Assembly: GCF_010020825.1 (NCBI RefSeq)
Contig: NZ_JAACJE010000001.1
Span: forward strand, 2,914,001 to 2,978,000
Reading direction: 5' to 3'
DNA length: 64,000 bases
Origin: Acidovorax sp. 210-6
GTDB taxonomy: Bacteria > Pseudomonadota > Gammaproteobacteria > Burkholderiales > Burkholderiaceae_C
Shown: piece by piece, positions 53,424 to 60,910 of the stretch
Layout: the number at the start of each line of letters is the position of its first letter
How positions within the stretch are numbered: position 1 is the stretch's first letter
Made by a program: the position numbers and the translations under genes
Notes under the pieces: generated by a model
The model's input: only the letters and a program-made list of their open reading frames with translations
Databases searched by the model: none
What the model was told of the DNA's origin: nothing

Positions 53424-54983
53424 ATGTCAGCCACTTCCAAGCCCAAGCTCTACAACCCACGCCACCCCGAACGCACGCTGCTCTACCAAATGGTAGCCGA
53501 GCACTACGAGACCTGGCTAGAGTTGGCCAGCGCGGGTCAGTTCGACGGCCAGGGCGACCACCACACCCCCAAGCCCTTCGTGCGCAAAGCGTTTGCCAAG
53601 TATCTTGAGTGCGGCATCTTTGCCCATGGCTTTGCCCGCGCTCGCTGCGGCGACTGTGGGCACGACTACTTTGTAGCCTTCTCCTGCAAAGGCCGGGGAG
53701 TCTGCCCCTCGTGCACCACCCGGCGCATGGTGGAGACAGCAGCGCACCTGAACGATCACGTATTCCCCCGCCTGCCGGTGCGCCAGTGGGTGCTGTCGGT
53801 TCCCAAGCGGCTTCGTTACTTCATGCAGCGCGACGGGCCAGTGCTCAATATGGTGCTGCGCATCTTCCTGCGGGTGATTGCGCAAAGCCTGCAGGCGCAC
53901 TGCATTGGCGCGGCCAATGCAGACAAGGAAAGCCTGCACATCGGCGCAGTGGCCTTCATCCACAGGTTCGGCTCCAGCCTGAACGAACACGTCCACTTCC
54001 ACGTCTGTGTGGTGGACGGGGTGTTTGAGGAGGTGGCAGGCGAGGGCAGCGCTGATGCCGCAATGCAAGTCTCTGCGTCAGGTGTCGTATTCCACCCTGC
54101 CACCGGCATCGATGCGACACCCGTGGCACAAGTGCAGACCACACTGCAAAAACGTATCCTGCGCGCCTTTGTGGGCCGTGGGCTGCTGGAGAACTTCGAG
54201 GCAAAAGAGATGCTGGGGTACAAACACAGCGGTTTCTCGGTGGATGCCGGGGTGTGCATTGAATCCCACGACCGTCCAGGCCTTGAGCGGCTCTTGCGCT
54301 ATTGCGCCCGCCCACCCTTTGCGATGGACAGGCTGCGCAAAGAGGGAAGCAAACTGGTGTACCGCTGCGGCAAGCAGCGCAGCGAACCCACCAGCGACAA
54401 GCGTGGTGCCAAGGCAGATGAGCTGCACCTCACACCGCTGGAACTGATCGACCGCATCGCCGCGCTGGTGCCACCGCCACGCACCCACCGGCACCGCTAC
54501 TTTGGTGTGCTGGCACCAAACTCGCCGCTGAGAGCGGCGGTAACGGCGCTGGCGACACCGGCGCAAGCCGCTCCCGTGCTGCGCGCGTCGATCAGCACGG
54601 GGGAGTGCGCGCCTGGTGTGGTACCGATGAGCAGCGCGCTGCCATCCCAGAGCGAGCCGGTGCTGCCCAAGCGTGCAGCGCACTACCTGTGGGCGGTGCT
54701 GATCGCCCGCATCTACGAGGTGTTCCCCCTCTTGTGTCCGCTGTGTGGCGGGCATATGCGCATCATCGCGTTCATTACGCACAGCGCTGACATCCGGCAC
54801 ATCCTGGACCACATCGGGGCAGATTCAGAGCCACCCCGCATCTCCCCGGCGCGCGGGCCACCGCTGTGGGATGACTGTAGTGATGCGCAGATGGATGACG
54901 GGGCGCAAACCGAGCCAGCAGACTGGGACCTGGCGGCGCAACCGGCACCGGACTTTGAGGTCGATCAGCGCATCAGTTGGTGA
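53424..54983 (+). CDS. IS91-family transposase (HUH/Y1 rolling-circle type)
   Basis: 519-aa transposase. An N-terminal zinc-binding region carries paired cysteines (CGDCGHDYFVAFSC and GVCPSC, about residues 74-104). The HUH motif is HVHFH at 189-193 in SLNEHVHFHVCVVDG. The catalytic Tyr is in LLRYCARPPF near 300, and a second Cys-rich piece LLCPLCGGHMRIIAFI lies near the C-terminus. The ATG at 53424 (MSATSKPKLYNPRH) is the conserved start; there is no Shine-Dalgarno, because the LexA-like box fills that space. All motifs are present, so it looks active. Confidence 0.9.
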   Translation: MSATSKPKLYNPRHPERTLLYQMVAEHYETWLELASAGQFDGQGDHHTPKPFVRKAFAKYLECGIFAHGFARARCGDCGHDYFVAFSCKGRGVCPSCTTRRMVETAAHLNDHVFPRLPVRQWVLSVPKRLRYFMQRDGPVLNMVLRIFLRVIAQSLQAHCIGAANADKESLHIGAVAFIHRFGSSLNEHVHFHVCVVDGVFEEVAGEGSADAAMQVSASGVVFHPATGIDATPVAQVQTTLQKRILRAFVGRGLLENFEAKEMLGYKHSGFSVDAGVCIESHDRPGLERLLRYCARPPFAMDRLRKEGSKLVYRCGKQRSEPTSDKRGAKADELHLTPLELIDRIAALVPPPRTHRHRYFGVLAPNSPLRAAVTALATPAQAAPVLRASISTGECAPGVVPMSSALPSQSEPVLPKRAAHYLWAVLIARIYEVFPLLCPLCGGHMRIIAFITHSADIRHILDHIGADSEPPRISPARGPPLWDDCSDAQMDDGAQTEPADWDLAAQPAPDFEVDQRISW

Positions 54984-55157
54984 ATGAACAAAGCGGCGAT
55001 TTTGACTTGCCGCGAACTGGCTCTGCGCCCGGTACACGCCGAGCGCCGCAAATCACTCTCCTGAACGCCAAACCCTGGTGGTGAACCTGACACCTGGGCG
55101 GGAAAATCGAGTGTCTCAGCCGGCTTGATGGCGCTTCCGCGGTGCGATACTTGGCCT

Positions 55158-55180
55158 CATGCGGTTAAAACGCCTATCCG
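55158..55180 (+). other. oriIS-like right end of IS91 copy 1
   Basis: CATGCGGTTAAAACGCC then TATCCG corresponds to CATGCGGTTGAATTTCC then TATCCG at copy 2 (59205-59227). ISCR origin ends are known to carry GCGTTTGAACTTCCTAT-like sequence, which copy 2 matches better. It is followed by a direct TCTATCCG duplication. Confidence 0.55.
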
Positions 55181-55189
55181 TCTATCCGT

Positions 55190-55294
55190 CGCACGCCCAC
55201 GGTGGACGCGGTGGCGTACCAGACCTTGCTGGGGCGCCTGCAGGCCCAGGGGTTTGACCTGTCGAAGCTGGAGAAGACGGCGCAACCGAGGTGA
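55190..55294 (+). pseudogene. 3' remnant of a lipocalin (Blc-like) gene
   Basis: A 34-codon frame ending TGA at 55292-55294 reads AVAYQTLLGRLQAQGFDLSK then LEKTAQPR. This looks like the C-terminal tail of bacterial lipocalins (pattern LL-A--GFD-S-L--T-Q). The rest of the gene is missing on the left, exactly where the IS91 right end finishes. Short, so the family call is moderate. Confidence 0.5.
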
Positions 55295-55473
55295 GTGCGA
55301 GCGGGCAGTACGCACACCCGGGCGAGGACACTCTGGGCGGCCCAGATCCGCGCCGCACGTTTGCCATACTCGCGAAGCATAATCGCAACGGCCCCCGGAG
55401 AGCGCCAGTCGCTGAGCACCGTCGCAGCAGCACCCGCCGGCCCGGGGCGCCACGGCATTCACACGGAGGGGAC

Positions 55474-56265
55474 ATGGGAACCTGGGGCACAGATTTGTAC
55501 GCGGACGACACGGCTTGCGATGTGCGCGACGGCTACATCGCGGCACTCCAGGCCGGTGTGTCGGGCCAGGAGGCGGCGGATCGCGCGCTGGCCCCCTACC
55601 GCCCACTGCTGAGCCATCGGCAGGTGGCCTGTTGCGCCTACTTCGCCCTGGCGGACACGGCCTGGCACCACGGCCAGCTGACCGACGAGGTCAAGGCCGC
55701 AGCCTTGGCGCTGCTGGAGCAGGGCGGGGACTTGGCGATCTGGGAGCAGGATGCTCGGCCCGAACGGCCTGCGCGCCAGGCCACGCTGCTGCGGCTGGCC
55801 ACCCGGTTGAGATCGCCACAACCGCCGGTTCGGTCGGTGCGCGTCGAGCCGGTGGCGGGCAAGACGGTGCACACCGACGCCCCCACCGGGTCGGCCTATG
55901 TGTTGCAGCTGCCCAGTGGTCACCGGGGGGCGTTGGTCATCGTCGGCTTCAAAGACCTGGGGCACAGTCTCGACCCTGTGTTCTCCGTTGCCCAGTGGCG
56001 TGGCGGTGGCGACGAGGTGCCACCGCTGGCGCACTTGGCTCAGCTGGGCACGTTGCGCATGCCGTCCTTCCTGAAGTCGCACGCCCATGTGGGCATCATC
56101 CCGCCCGATGGCCCACAGGGTTTCATGTCCCGGTTGCAGCCCGTCGGTGTCGTCCCGCAGCCGTGGCCATTTGATCCGGCTGACGCGATCTGGCTCTCCA
56201 TCGGGCGCTTGGCCAGGGAGGTGGACCGTCAGCTCGCGGGCCAGGCCGCAGGGGGTGTGTCATGA
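55474..56265 (+). CDS. Hypothetical protein with DUF4259-like N-terminus
   Basis: 263-aa soluble protein. The first about 90 residues (MGTWGTDLYADDTACDVRDG, then Trp-rich helices to HHGQLTDEVKAAALALLEQG) have the MGTWG-x-x-x-F/Y-x-D-D pattern of DUF4259 proteins, a small family seen with polymorphic-toxin immunity genes. The C-terminal part (PTGSAYVLQLPSGHRGALVI) is unassigned. GGAGGGGAC precedes the ATG. Its stop overlaps the next start (ATGA). It may be an immunity protein; no toxin gene is nearby. Confidence 0.7.
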   Translation: MGTWGTDLYADDTACDVRDGYIAALQAGVSGQEAADRALAPYRPLLSHRQVACCAYFALADTAWHHGQLTDEVKAAALALLEQGGDLAIWEQDARPERPARQATLLRLATRLRSPQPPVRSVRVEPVAGKTVHTDAPTGSAYVLQLPSGHRGALVIVGFKDLGHSLDPVFSVAQWRGGGDEVPPLAHLAQLGTLRMPSFLKSHAHVGIIPPDGPQGFMSRLQPVGVVPQPWPFDPADAIWLSIGRLAREVDRQLAGQAAGGVS

Positions 56266-56543
56266 GCGAAGCCGCCACGGGTTTGATCGTGCTGTGTCTG
56301 GTCAGCGCAGCCCTCGCCTTCCTCGCGAACCGGCGCGCGCGCCTGTCTGCCTGGGGTGGGGTGCTGGTCGCGGTGGCCAGCGCCCTGGTGTTTCAGATCC
56401 TGGCCGCCCTGCATCTGGGGTATCTGGATCCGTTTGCTCCCATCGCTTTTGTGGTGTCGCTGGTCGTGACCGTGCCCGTCACGCTGGTAGTGGGTGGGCT
56501 GGTCGGGCGCCTGAAGGGGGCCGCTGGCCCCGACGATCGTTGA
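56262..56543 (+). CDS. Small membrane protein, unknown function
   Basis: 93-aa protein with three hydrophobic segments (about residues 5-22, 32-52 and 59-82) and a charged tail (RLKGAAGPDDR). The ATG overlaps the previous stop, so it is made with the DUF4259-like protein. No family recognised. It could anchor or partner the upstream protein. Confidence 0.7.
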   Translation: MSEAATGLIVLCLVSAALAFLANRRARLSAWGGVLVAVASALVFQILAALHLGYLDPFAPIAFVVSLVVTVPVTLVVGGLVGRLKGAAGPDDR

Positions 56544-56557
56544 GAAGGGGCGCGCAC

Positions 56558-56977
56558 ATGTCTTACCCCCGTGTTGTGGACCCCCAGCGCGTCGGCACCT
56601 ACCCGGCGCGCGCGTTCGCTGGGGGCGGCTACGTGTGGGACGAGGTGCTGGAATACCGGGTCTGGTGCCACCCCGAGCAGGGCGCGCCCGACGTGTGTGA
56701 AGGCAGCGACTATTTCCACGCTTTCGCCAGCCACGACGAGGCGCAGGCCTTCGCCGAACAGACCCGGGGCGCAGAGCAACCCCTGGCCCTGGTGCTGCAA
56801 CGCGAGTACCTCGACGAACCCGAAGACGGCTGCTTTGTGCACGTGCGGCAGGAACGCGTCACCGAATGGCCGGTGGCCCTGCTGAGCCGCCCGCGGCGCA
56901 CACCGCGGACCATCCCCGACTTTCTGGCGCCCGACGCGCCGGCCAACCGCCTGGACATCCTGCGCGGTCTGGCCTGA
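56558..56977 (+). CDS. Conserved hypothetical protein
   Basis: 139-aa soluble acidic protein starting MSYPRVVDPQRVGTYPARAF. Notable parts are YVWDEVLEYRVWCHPEQGAP, HAFASHDEAQAFAEQTRGAE, LALVLQREYLDEP and a C-terminus PANRLDILRGLA. I recall similar proteins of unknown function, sometimes misnamed acetyltransferases, but no acetyl-CoA motif is visible. AAGGGG precedes the ATG. It is 14 bp after the membrane-protein gene and 30 bp before an Imm33-like gene. Confidence 0.7.
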   Translation: MSYPRVVDPQRVGTYPARAFAGGGYVWDEVLEYRVWCHPEQGAPDVCEGSDYFHAFASHDEAQAFAEQTRGAEQPLALVLQREYLDEPEDGCFVHVRQERVTEWPVALLSRPRRTPRTIPDFLAPDAPANRLDILRGLA

Positions 56978-57007
56978 ACCCCACCATCCAACCCCACCGA
57001 GCACCGC

Positions 57008-57682
57008 ATGCCCACTTGGACCCTGGACAACGCCGACGCACTCGCGGCCCAATACCGCTACACCTTCTACCAGCCCTCGCCGGCGGTGATCGCCCGCCTC
57101 GCGCCGGGGGATGTGGTCAAGCTCATCTTCCGCTTCGAGAGCAGCGACCCCGACGCGCCAGGCGCCGAACGCATGTGGGTGATCGTGGACGAGGTGCTGC
57201 CGCAGGGGCGTTTCAAGGGTCGGCTGGACAACCAGCCCCGGCACATCACCGACCTGCAGCTCGGCGATCCGGTGGCCTTCGAGGCCTGCCACATCGTCAA
57301 CACCCAGCTCGACGATGGCGAAGACAACCTGGCCGATCGGTACGCCCTGCGCTGTTTCGTCACCCGCCGCGTGCTGGACGACGGCGCCCCCGTCGGCTAC
57401 CTCTACCGCGAAGACCCCGACGGCGAGGACGACAGCGGCTGGCGCATCACCGCCAACGACGAGGACCAGGCCTATATGGACGACGCCGACAACCTGGCCT
57501 ACGTCTCGCTGGGTGTGGTGCTGAACCTGGACGACTCTTTTGTCGACCTGCTGCACGAAGCACCCGGCGCAGCCTATGCCCGTGACCCCGACACCGGTGC
57601 GTTCGTGGCCTGCGACGATGAAGAGGGCAATGAGGTCAACAATGGCGGCGCTGGTGCACACGGCTCGGCAAGATCCGACTGA
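57008..57682 (+). CDS. DUF2314 + DUF2185/Imm33-like protein, probable immunity protein
   Basis: 224-aa acidic protein of two parts. Residues about 50-100 (ERMWVIVDEVLPQGRFKGRL, then ITDLQLGDPVAFEACHIV) fit DUF2314. Residues about 115-195 (GAPVGYLYREDPDGEDDSGW, then DEDQAYMDDADNLAYVSLGV) fit DUF2185/Imm33, a known immunity family of polymorphic toxin systems, with the GW.....DE...YMDD pattern. It is last of four plus-strand genes between two IS91 copies. No matching toxin gene is present, so it would be an orphan immunity gene. Confidence 0.72.
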   Translation: MPTWTLDNADALAAQYRYTFYQPSPAVIARLAPGDVVKLIFRFESSDPDAPGAERMWVIVDEVLPQGRFKGRLDNQPRHITDLQLGDPVAFEACHIVNTQLDDGEDNLADRYALRCFVTRRVLDDGAPVGYLYREDPDGEDDSGWRITANDEDQAYMDDADNLAYVSLGVVLNLDDSFVDLLHEAPGAAYARDPDTGAFVACDDEEGNEVNNGGAGAHGSARSD

Positions 57683-57730
57683 TTAAAACTCTCGGCGGAC
57701 CTGTTCGCTTCCACCACAGGCCACGTATTG
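57683..57730. other. Short gap after the immunity-like cluster
   Basis: Nothing recognisable; no hairpin with a T-run was seen. Confidence 0.3.
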
Positions 57731-57868
57731 CTAGCGTGGACTGCTGTGCATGAAAGCAATCGCTGAAATCGAAGTCATGGTCACGATGACAACTGCTACG
57801 GTGGGGTTGCTGAGGCTGTTGACACTTGCTTTGATGAGGTCCGGCAAGAGTTTCAAAAAGTCTTCCAT
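57731..57868 (-). CDS. Small hydrophobic peptide (45 aa)
   Basis: A minus-strand ORF starting ATG at 57868, with an excellent ribosome site (AGGAGAACTC just before ATG). It encodes MEDFLKLLPDLIKASVNSLS followed by a hydrophobic stretch NPTVAVVIVTMTSISAIAFM and a short polar end. One membrane helix is likely. No family is recognised; size and shape would fit a small membrane toxin or regulatory peptide. It is convergent with the Imm33-like gene. Confidence 0.45.
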   Translation of the reverse strand: MEDFLKLLPDLIKASVNSLSNPTVAVVIVTMTSISAIAFMHSSPR

Positions 57869-57998
57869 GAGTTCTCCTGATGCGGTGACATATGACCATT
57901 GCACCAAAACCGGTGTCGGAGTCAACGTGATCAAGAGAAAGTTTGTCTTCCTCGCTTCTGGCCGTATAGCGGCGGAATTTCGCCACTCGCTTTTCCGC
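57869..57998. other. Region between small peptide gene and IS91 copy 2 flank
   Basis: No supported gene. It must hold the promoter of the 45-aa minus-strand ORF, but no clear promoter boxes were found. Confidence 0.3.
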
Positions 57999-58078
57999 TC
58001 AACCCTTGCGGCTGACCAGAACAATCCCCGCCGCTACACCCACCAGCGCCAGCACCAGCTGCGGCGCCAGCGGCTCGC
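57999..58078 (-). pseudogene. C-terminal membrane-anchor remnant of an unknown gene
   Basis: Minus-strand frame ending TGA at 57999 encodes SEPLAPQLVLALVGVAAGIV then LVSRKG: one hydrophobic helix followed by a basic end. It looks like the C-terminal anchor of a larger protein whose body was removed at the left edge of IS91 copy 2 (58079). Confidence 0.35.
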
Positions 58079-58079
58079 T

Positions 58080-59040
58080 GGTGGACGGGGTGTTTGAGGA
58101 AGTGGAGGGCGAGGGCGATGCTGATGCGACCCCTCGAATCTCATCGCCGGGTGTCATCTTTCACGCGGCCACCGGCATCGATGCGGCTACCGTGGCCCCA
58201 GTGCAGACCACACTGCAAAAACGCATCCTGCGCGCCTTTGTGGGCCGTGGGCTGCTGGAGAACTTCGAGGCAAAAGAGATGCTGGGGTACAAACACAGCG
58301 GTTTCTCGGTGGATGCGGGGGTGTGCATCGAAGCCCACGACCGCGCTGCGCTGGAGCGGCTGCTGCGCTATTGCGCGCGTCCACCGTTTTCCATGGAGCG
58401 CCTACGCAAAGAGGGAAGCAAACTGGTGTACCGCTGCGGCAAGCAGCGCAGCGAACCCACCAGCGACAAGCGCGGTGCCAAGGTTGATGAGCTGCACCTC
58501 ACACCGCTGGAGCTGATCGACCGCATCGCCGCGCTGGTGCCACCGCCACGCACCCACCGGCACCGCTACTTTGGTGTGCTGGCACCAAACTCGCCGCTGA
58601 GAGCGGCGGTAACGGCGCTGGCTCAGCCTGCTGCGTCGCAACCAGCCACGGTGGAGACTGCACAACCTGGCGCGGGCGTACCTGGGGTGGCGGCGCCGGG
58701 CAACGCGGCCACACCCACACCCGAACCTGAAGCACGCCCGAAGCGAGCGGCGCATTACTTGTGGGCGGTGCTGATTGCCCGCATCTACGAGGCATTTCCG
58801 CTGCTGTGCCCCATGTGCGGTGGACAGATGCGCATCATTGCCTTCATCACCCACAGCGCCGAAATCCGCCACATCCTGAACCACATCGGGGTGGAGTCTG
58901 CCCCCCCGCACATCACCCCGGCACGCGGGCCACCGCTGTGGGAGGGCTGCGACGCGCCGGTGGATGATGGTGCGCAAGGCGAGCCGGATTGGGATCTGGC
59001 AGCTCAACCCGACGAGGTAGACCAGCGCGTCAATTGGTGA
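58080..59040 (+). pseudogene. Truncated IS91-family transposase gene
   Basis: Encodes about 319 residues equal to the C-terminal 60% of the transposase at 53424: VDGVFEEVEGEGDADATP, ILRAFVGRGLLENFEAKEML, the catalytic-Tyr region LLRYCARPPF and LLCPMCGGQMRIIAFITHSA. The zinc-binding region and the HUH motif are absent, so it cannot nick DNA by itself. A variable Pro/Ala segment (about 58620-58740) differs from copy 1. The frame is open upstream to 58006 by chance. Confidence 0.85.
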
Positions 59041-59204
59041 CCCAGTGAAGCGGCGGTATCCATCGCTGCGGGGAAGCAGCTGCGCGCGCGCCAGGCCCAA
59101 ATGCATACTGCCTCCCAAGCTCTTGCCATTGAGCGGCAAGCGAGCGCTCAACCTTCCTTGGCCGAACGTGTTTCGAGGCCCAAAACTCGTGCCATACTTG
59201 GCCT

Positions 59205-59227
59205 CATGCGGTTGAATTTCCTATCCG
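59205..59227 (+). other. oriIS-like right end of IS91 copy 2
   Basis: CATGCGGTTGAATTTCC then TATCCG closely resembles known ISCR origin ends (GCGTTTGAACTTCCTAT). Immediately to the right are eight Ts and then DNA leading to the end of the OprM-like gene. Rolling-circle transposition by a related transposase supplied in trans could still start here. Confidence 0.55.
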
Positions 59228-59276
59228 TTTTTTTTCTTGGCATGGGGACGGGCATGGCGGAACTCGTGGCGTGGGT

Positions 59277-60803
59277 TCAGGGGGCGGATGGTGCCGTGGC
59301 AGCCGCAGCGGAAGCGGAAGCCGAAGCGGAAGGCAGCGTGGCCAAAGCGGGCTGCGTGGCGAATTCCGCACTGCCGCCACCGAGCGCGGCGTAGAGGTTG
59401 ACGCGGCTCGCGAGCAGCGCGCGGCGCGTTTGCACGAGCTGCTGCTGCGCGCTGAGCAGCTCGCGCTGTGCGTCGAGCACTTCGAAATAAGGAGCGCTGC
59501 CGTGGTCGTAGCGCAGCTGCGCGAGGCGCGCACGCTCAGCCTGCGCAGCCAGCGTGGCACGGTCGGCGCCGAGCTGTTCGCCCAGCCAGCGCCGCGCGGC
59601 GAGCGCGTCGGAGACTTCGCGGAACGCGGATTGGATGGTTTTTTCGTAGTCGGACACGGCCAGGTTGCGCCGCACCTGCGCCAGGTCGAGGCTGGCGCGG
59701 TTGCGCCCGCCGTCGAAGATCGGCAGCGACAGGCTGGGCATGAACTGCCAGGCGCTGCTGCCGGAATCGAACAGACCGCTGAACTCGGCGCTCGCCGTGC
59801 CGTAGGCGCCCGTGAGCGTGACGCGAGGGAAGAAGGCCGCGCGCGCCGCGCCGATGTTGGCGTGCGCCGCGCGCAGGCGGTGCTCGGCGGCCAGGATGTC
59901 GGGGCGCTGCAGCAGCAACTCGGACGGCAGCCCCGCGCGCAGCTCTGCGGCCATGGCCTGGTCGTCGAGCGTGCCGGGCTGCGCAAGCTCTGGCAGCGGC
60001 ATGCCCACGAGCAGGCTGAGCGCGTGCAGCTGCAGGGCCCGCAGCTGACCGAGCTGTGCGGCCAGGCTTTGCGCCTGGTGCAACAGGGTTTCTGTCTGCA
60101 CGAGGTCGGTGCGCGCGATTGCGCCGACCTCGAAGCGGCGCGTGAAGATGCGCACCGCTTCCTGCCGGTTGGCAACCGTCTGGCGTGCGAGCGCGAGGCG
60201 CTCATCGAGCTCGCGCAGTGCGAAGTAGGCGTTGGCGAGTTGCGCGACCAGGCTCACGCTCACGGCGCGCCGCGCCTCGTCGGTGGCGAGGTAATTCTCG
60301 AGTGCGGCGTCGCGCAAGCTGCGCACGCGGCCCCAGAAGTCGAGCTCCCAGCTCGCAAGGCCCAGCCCCGCCTGGTACTGGCTTGCCGTGACGGCGCGGC
60401 CCGTGGGGCTCAGGTCGGCGGGCGTGCGCCCGCGCGCGCCGTCGGCCGTGGCCGCGACCGTGGGGAACAGGTCCGCCCGCTGGATGCCGAGCAGCGCCTG
60501 CGCCTCGGCCACGCGCAGGGTGGCGCTGCGCAGGTCGCGGCTGTTTTCGAGCGCCTGCGCGATCAGCTGCTGCAGGCGCGGCTCGGTGAAGTAGCTGCGC
60601 CAGGCCAGCGCGGCCGCCTGCACGCCGCCGTCGGCGCGGCCGAGGTCTTCTGCCGCGTAGCGTTCGGCCACAGGAGCTTGGGGCGCCTCGTAGGACGGCG
60701 CGAGCGACATGCAACCGCCGAGCCACAGCGTGACCGCGCTGGCAAGAAAGGTCGGCAAAGGCTGTGCAGCCCGGCGGTGCAAGAGGGCAGAGAATGCAGT
60801 CAT
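59277..60803 (-). CDS. Outer-membrane efflux lipoprotein (NodT/OprM family), orphan
   Basis: 508-aa outer-membrane channel of tripartite RND pumps. It has a lipoprotein signal with lipobox WLGGC near residue 31, followed by MSLAPSYEAPQAPVAERYAA as in NodT proteins, and two repeats of the TolC fold (LRSATLRVAEAQALLGIQRA; LLLQRPDILAAEHRLRAAHA; SVSLVAQLANAYFALRELDE). It ends in a low-complexity Ala/Ser/Pro tail (PSASASASAAAATAPSAP) coded by short GC-rich repeats. The usual adaptor and pump genes that precede oprM are absent; phaC lies upstream instead. It may pair with a pump coded elsewhere. Confidence 0.9.
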   Translation of the reverse strand: MTAFSALLHRRAAQPLPTFLASAVTLWLGGCMSLAPSYEAPQAPVAERYAAEDLGRADGGVQAAALAWRSYFTEPRLQQLIAQALENSRDLRSATLRVAEAQALLGIQRADLFPTVAATADGARGRTPADLSPTGRAVTASQYQAGLGLASWELDFWGRVRSLRDAALENYLATDEARRAVSVSLVAQLANAYFALRELDERLALARQTVANRQEAVRIFTRRFEVGAIARTDLVQTETLLHQAQSLAAQLGQLRALQLHALSLLVGMPLPELAQPGTLDDQAMAAELRAGLPSELLLQRPDILAAEHRLRAAHANIGAARAAFFPRVTLTGAYGTASAEFSGLFDSGSSAWQFMPSLSLPIFDGGRNRASLDLAQVRRNLAVSDYEKTIQSAFREVSDALAARRWLGEQLGADRATLAAQAERARLAQLRYDHGSAPYFEVLDAQRELLSAQQQLVQTRRALLASRVNLYAALGGGSAEFATQPALATLPSASASASAAAATAPSAP

Positions 60804-60840
60804 TGCGCTCCAAAAATCATGAACAAATTGGCATCTTGCG

Positions 60841-60882
60841 CAGGCGTATCAAGCGCAAGCAGCTATGCTACCAATAGCAATG
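60841..60882. repeat. Dispersed repeat copy E, intergenic
   Basis: Read on the minus strand: CATAGCTGCTTGCGCTTGAT, the clearest version of the element, in the gap between phaC and the OprM-like gene. Confidence 0.55.
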
Positions 60883-60910
60883 CGGCACCCAGCCAGCCCG
60901 CCGCAGCCCT

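Larger units (their letters stand above)
53370..55189 (+). mobile_element. IS91/ISCR-like rolling-circle insertion element, copy 1
   Basis: The element consists of the transposase gene at 53424-54983 plus a right end whose sequence CATACTTGGCCTCATGCGGT-type block (55144-55180) recurs beside copy 2 at 59193-59227. That block ends in CCTATCCG, like the oriIS of ISCR elements (GAACTTCCTAT-type). The left end is not defined but must lie between the lpdA terminator and 53424. Right of 55189 a lipocalin gene end begins, so insertion cut that gene. No terminal inverted repeats are seen, as expected for the family. Confidence 0.7.
58079..59229 (+). mobile_element. IS91/ISCR-like element, copy 2, 5'-truncated
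   Basis: Homology to copy 1 begins at TGGTGGACGGGGTGTTTGAG (58079), inside the transposase gene just after the HUH motif, and runs through the right end with the shared CATACTTGGCCTCATGCGGT block (59193-59212) and CCTATCCG. The left end and the HUH part are gone. Both copies point the same way and flank the immunity-like genes. The two copies differ at many residues, so they are not a recent duplication. Confidence 0.72.

Noticed and set aside
53370-59229. Composite transposon with recent duplicate IS ends
   Set aside because: The two transposase copies differ at many positions and copy 2 lacks its first 40%, so they are not a matched recent pair; rolling-circle capture is the better model.
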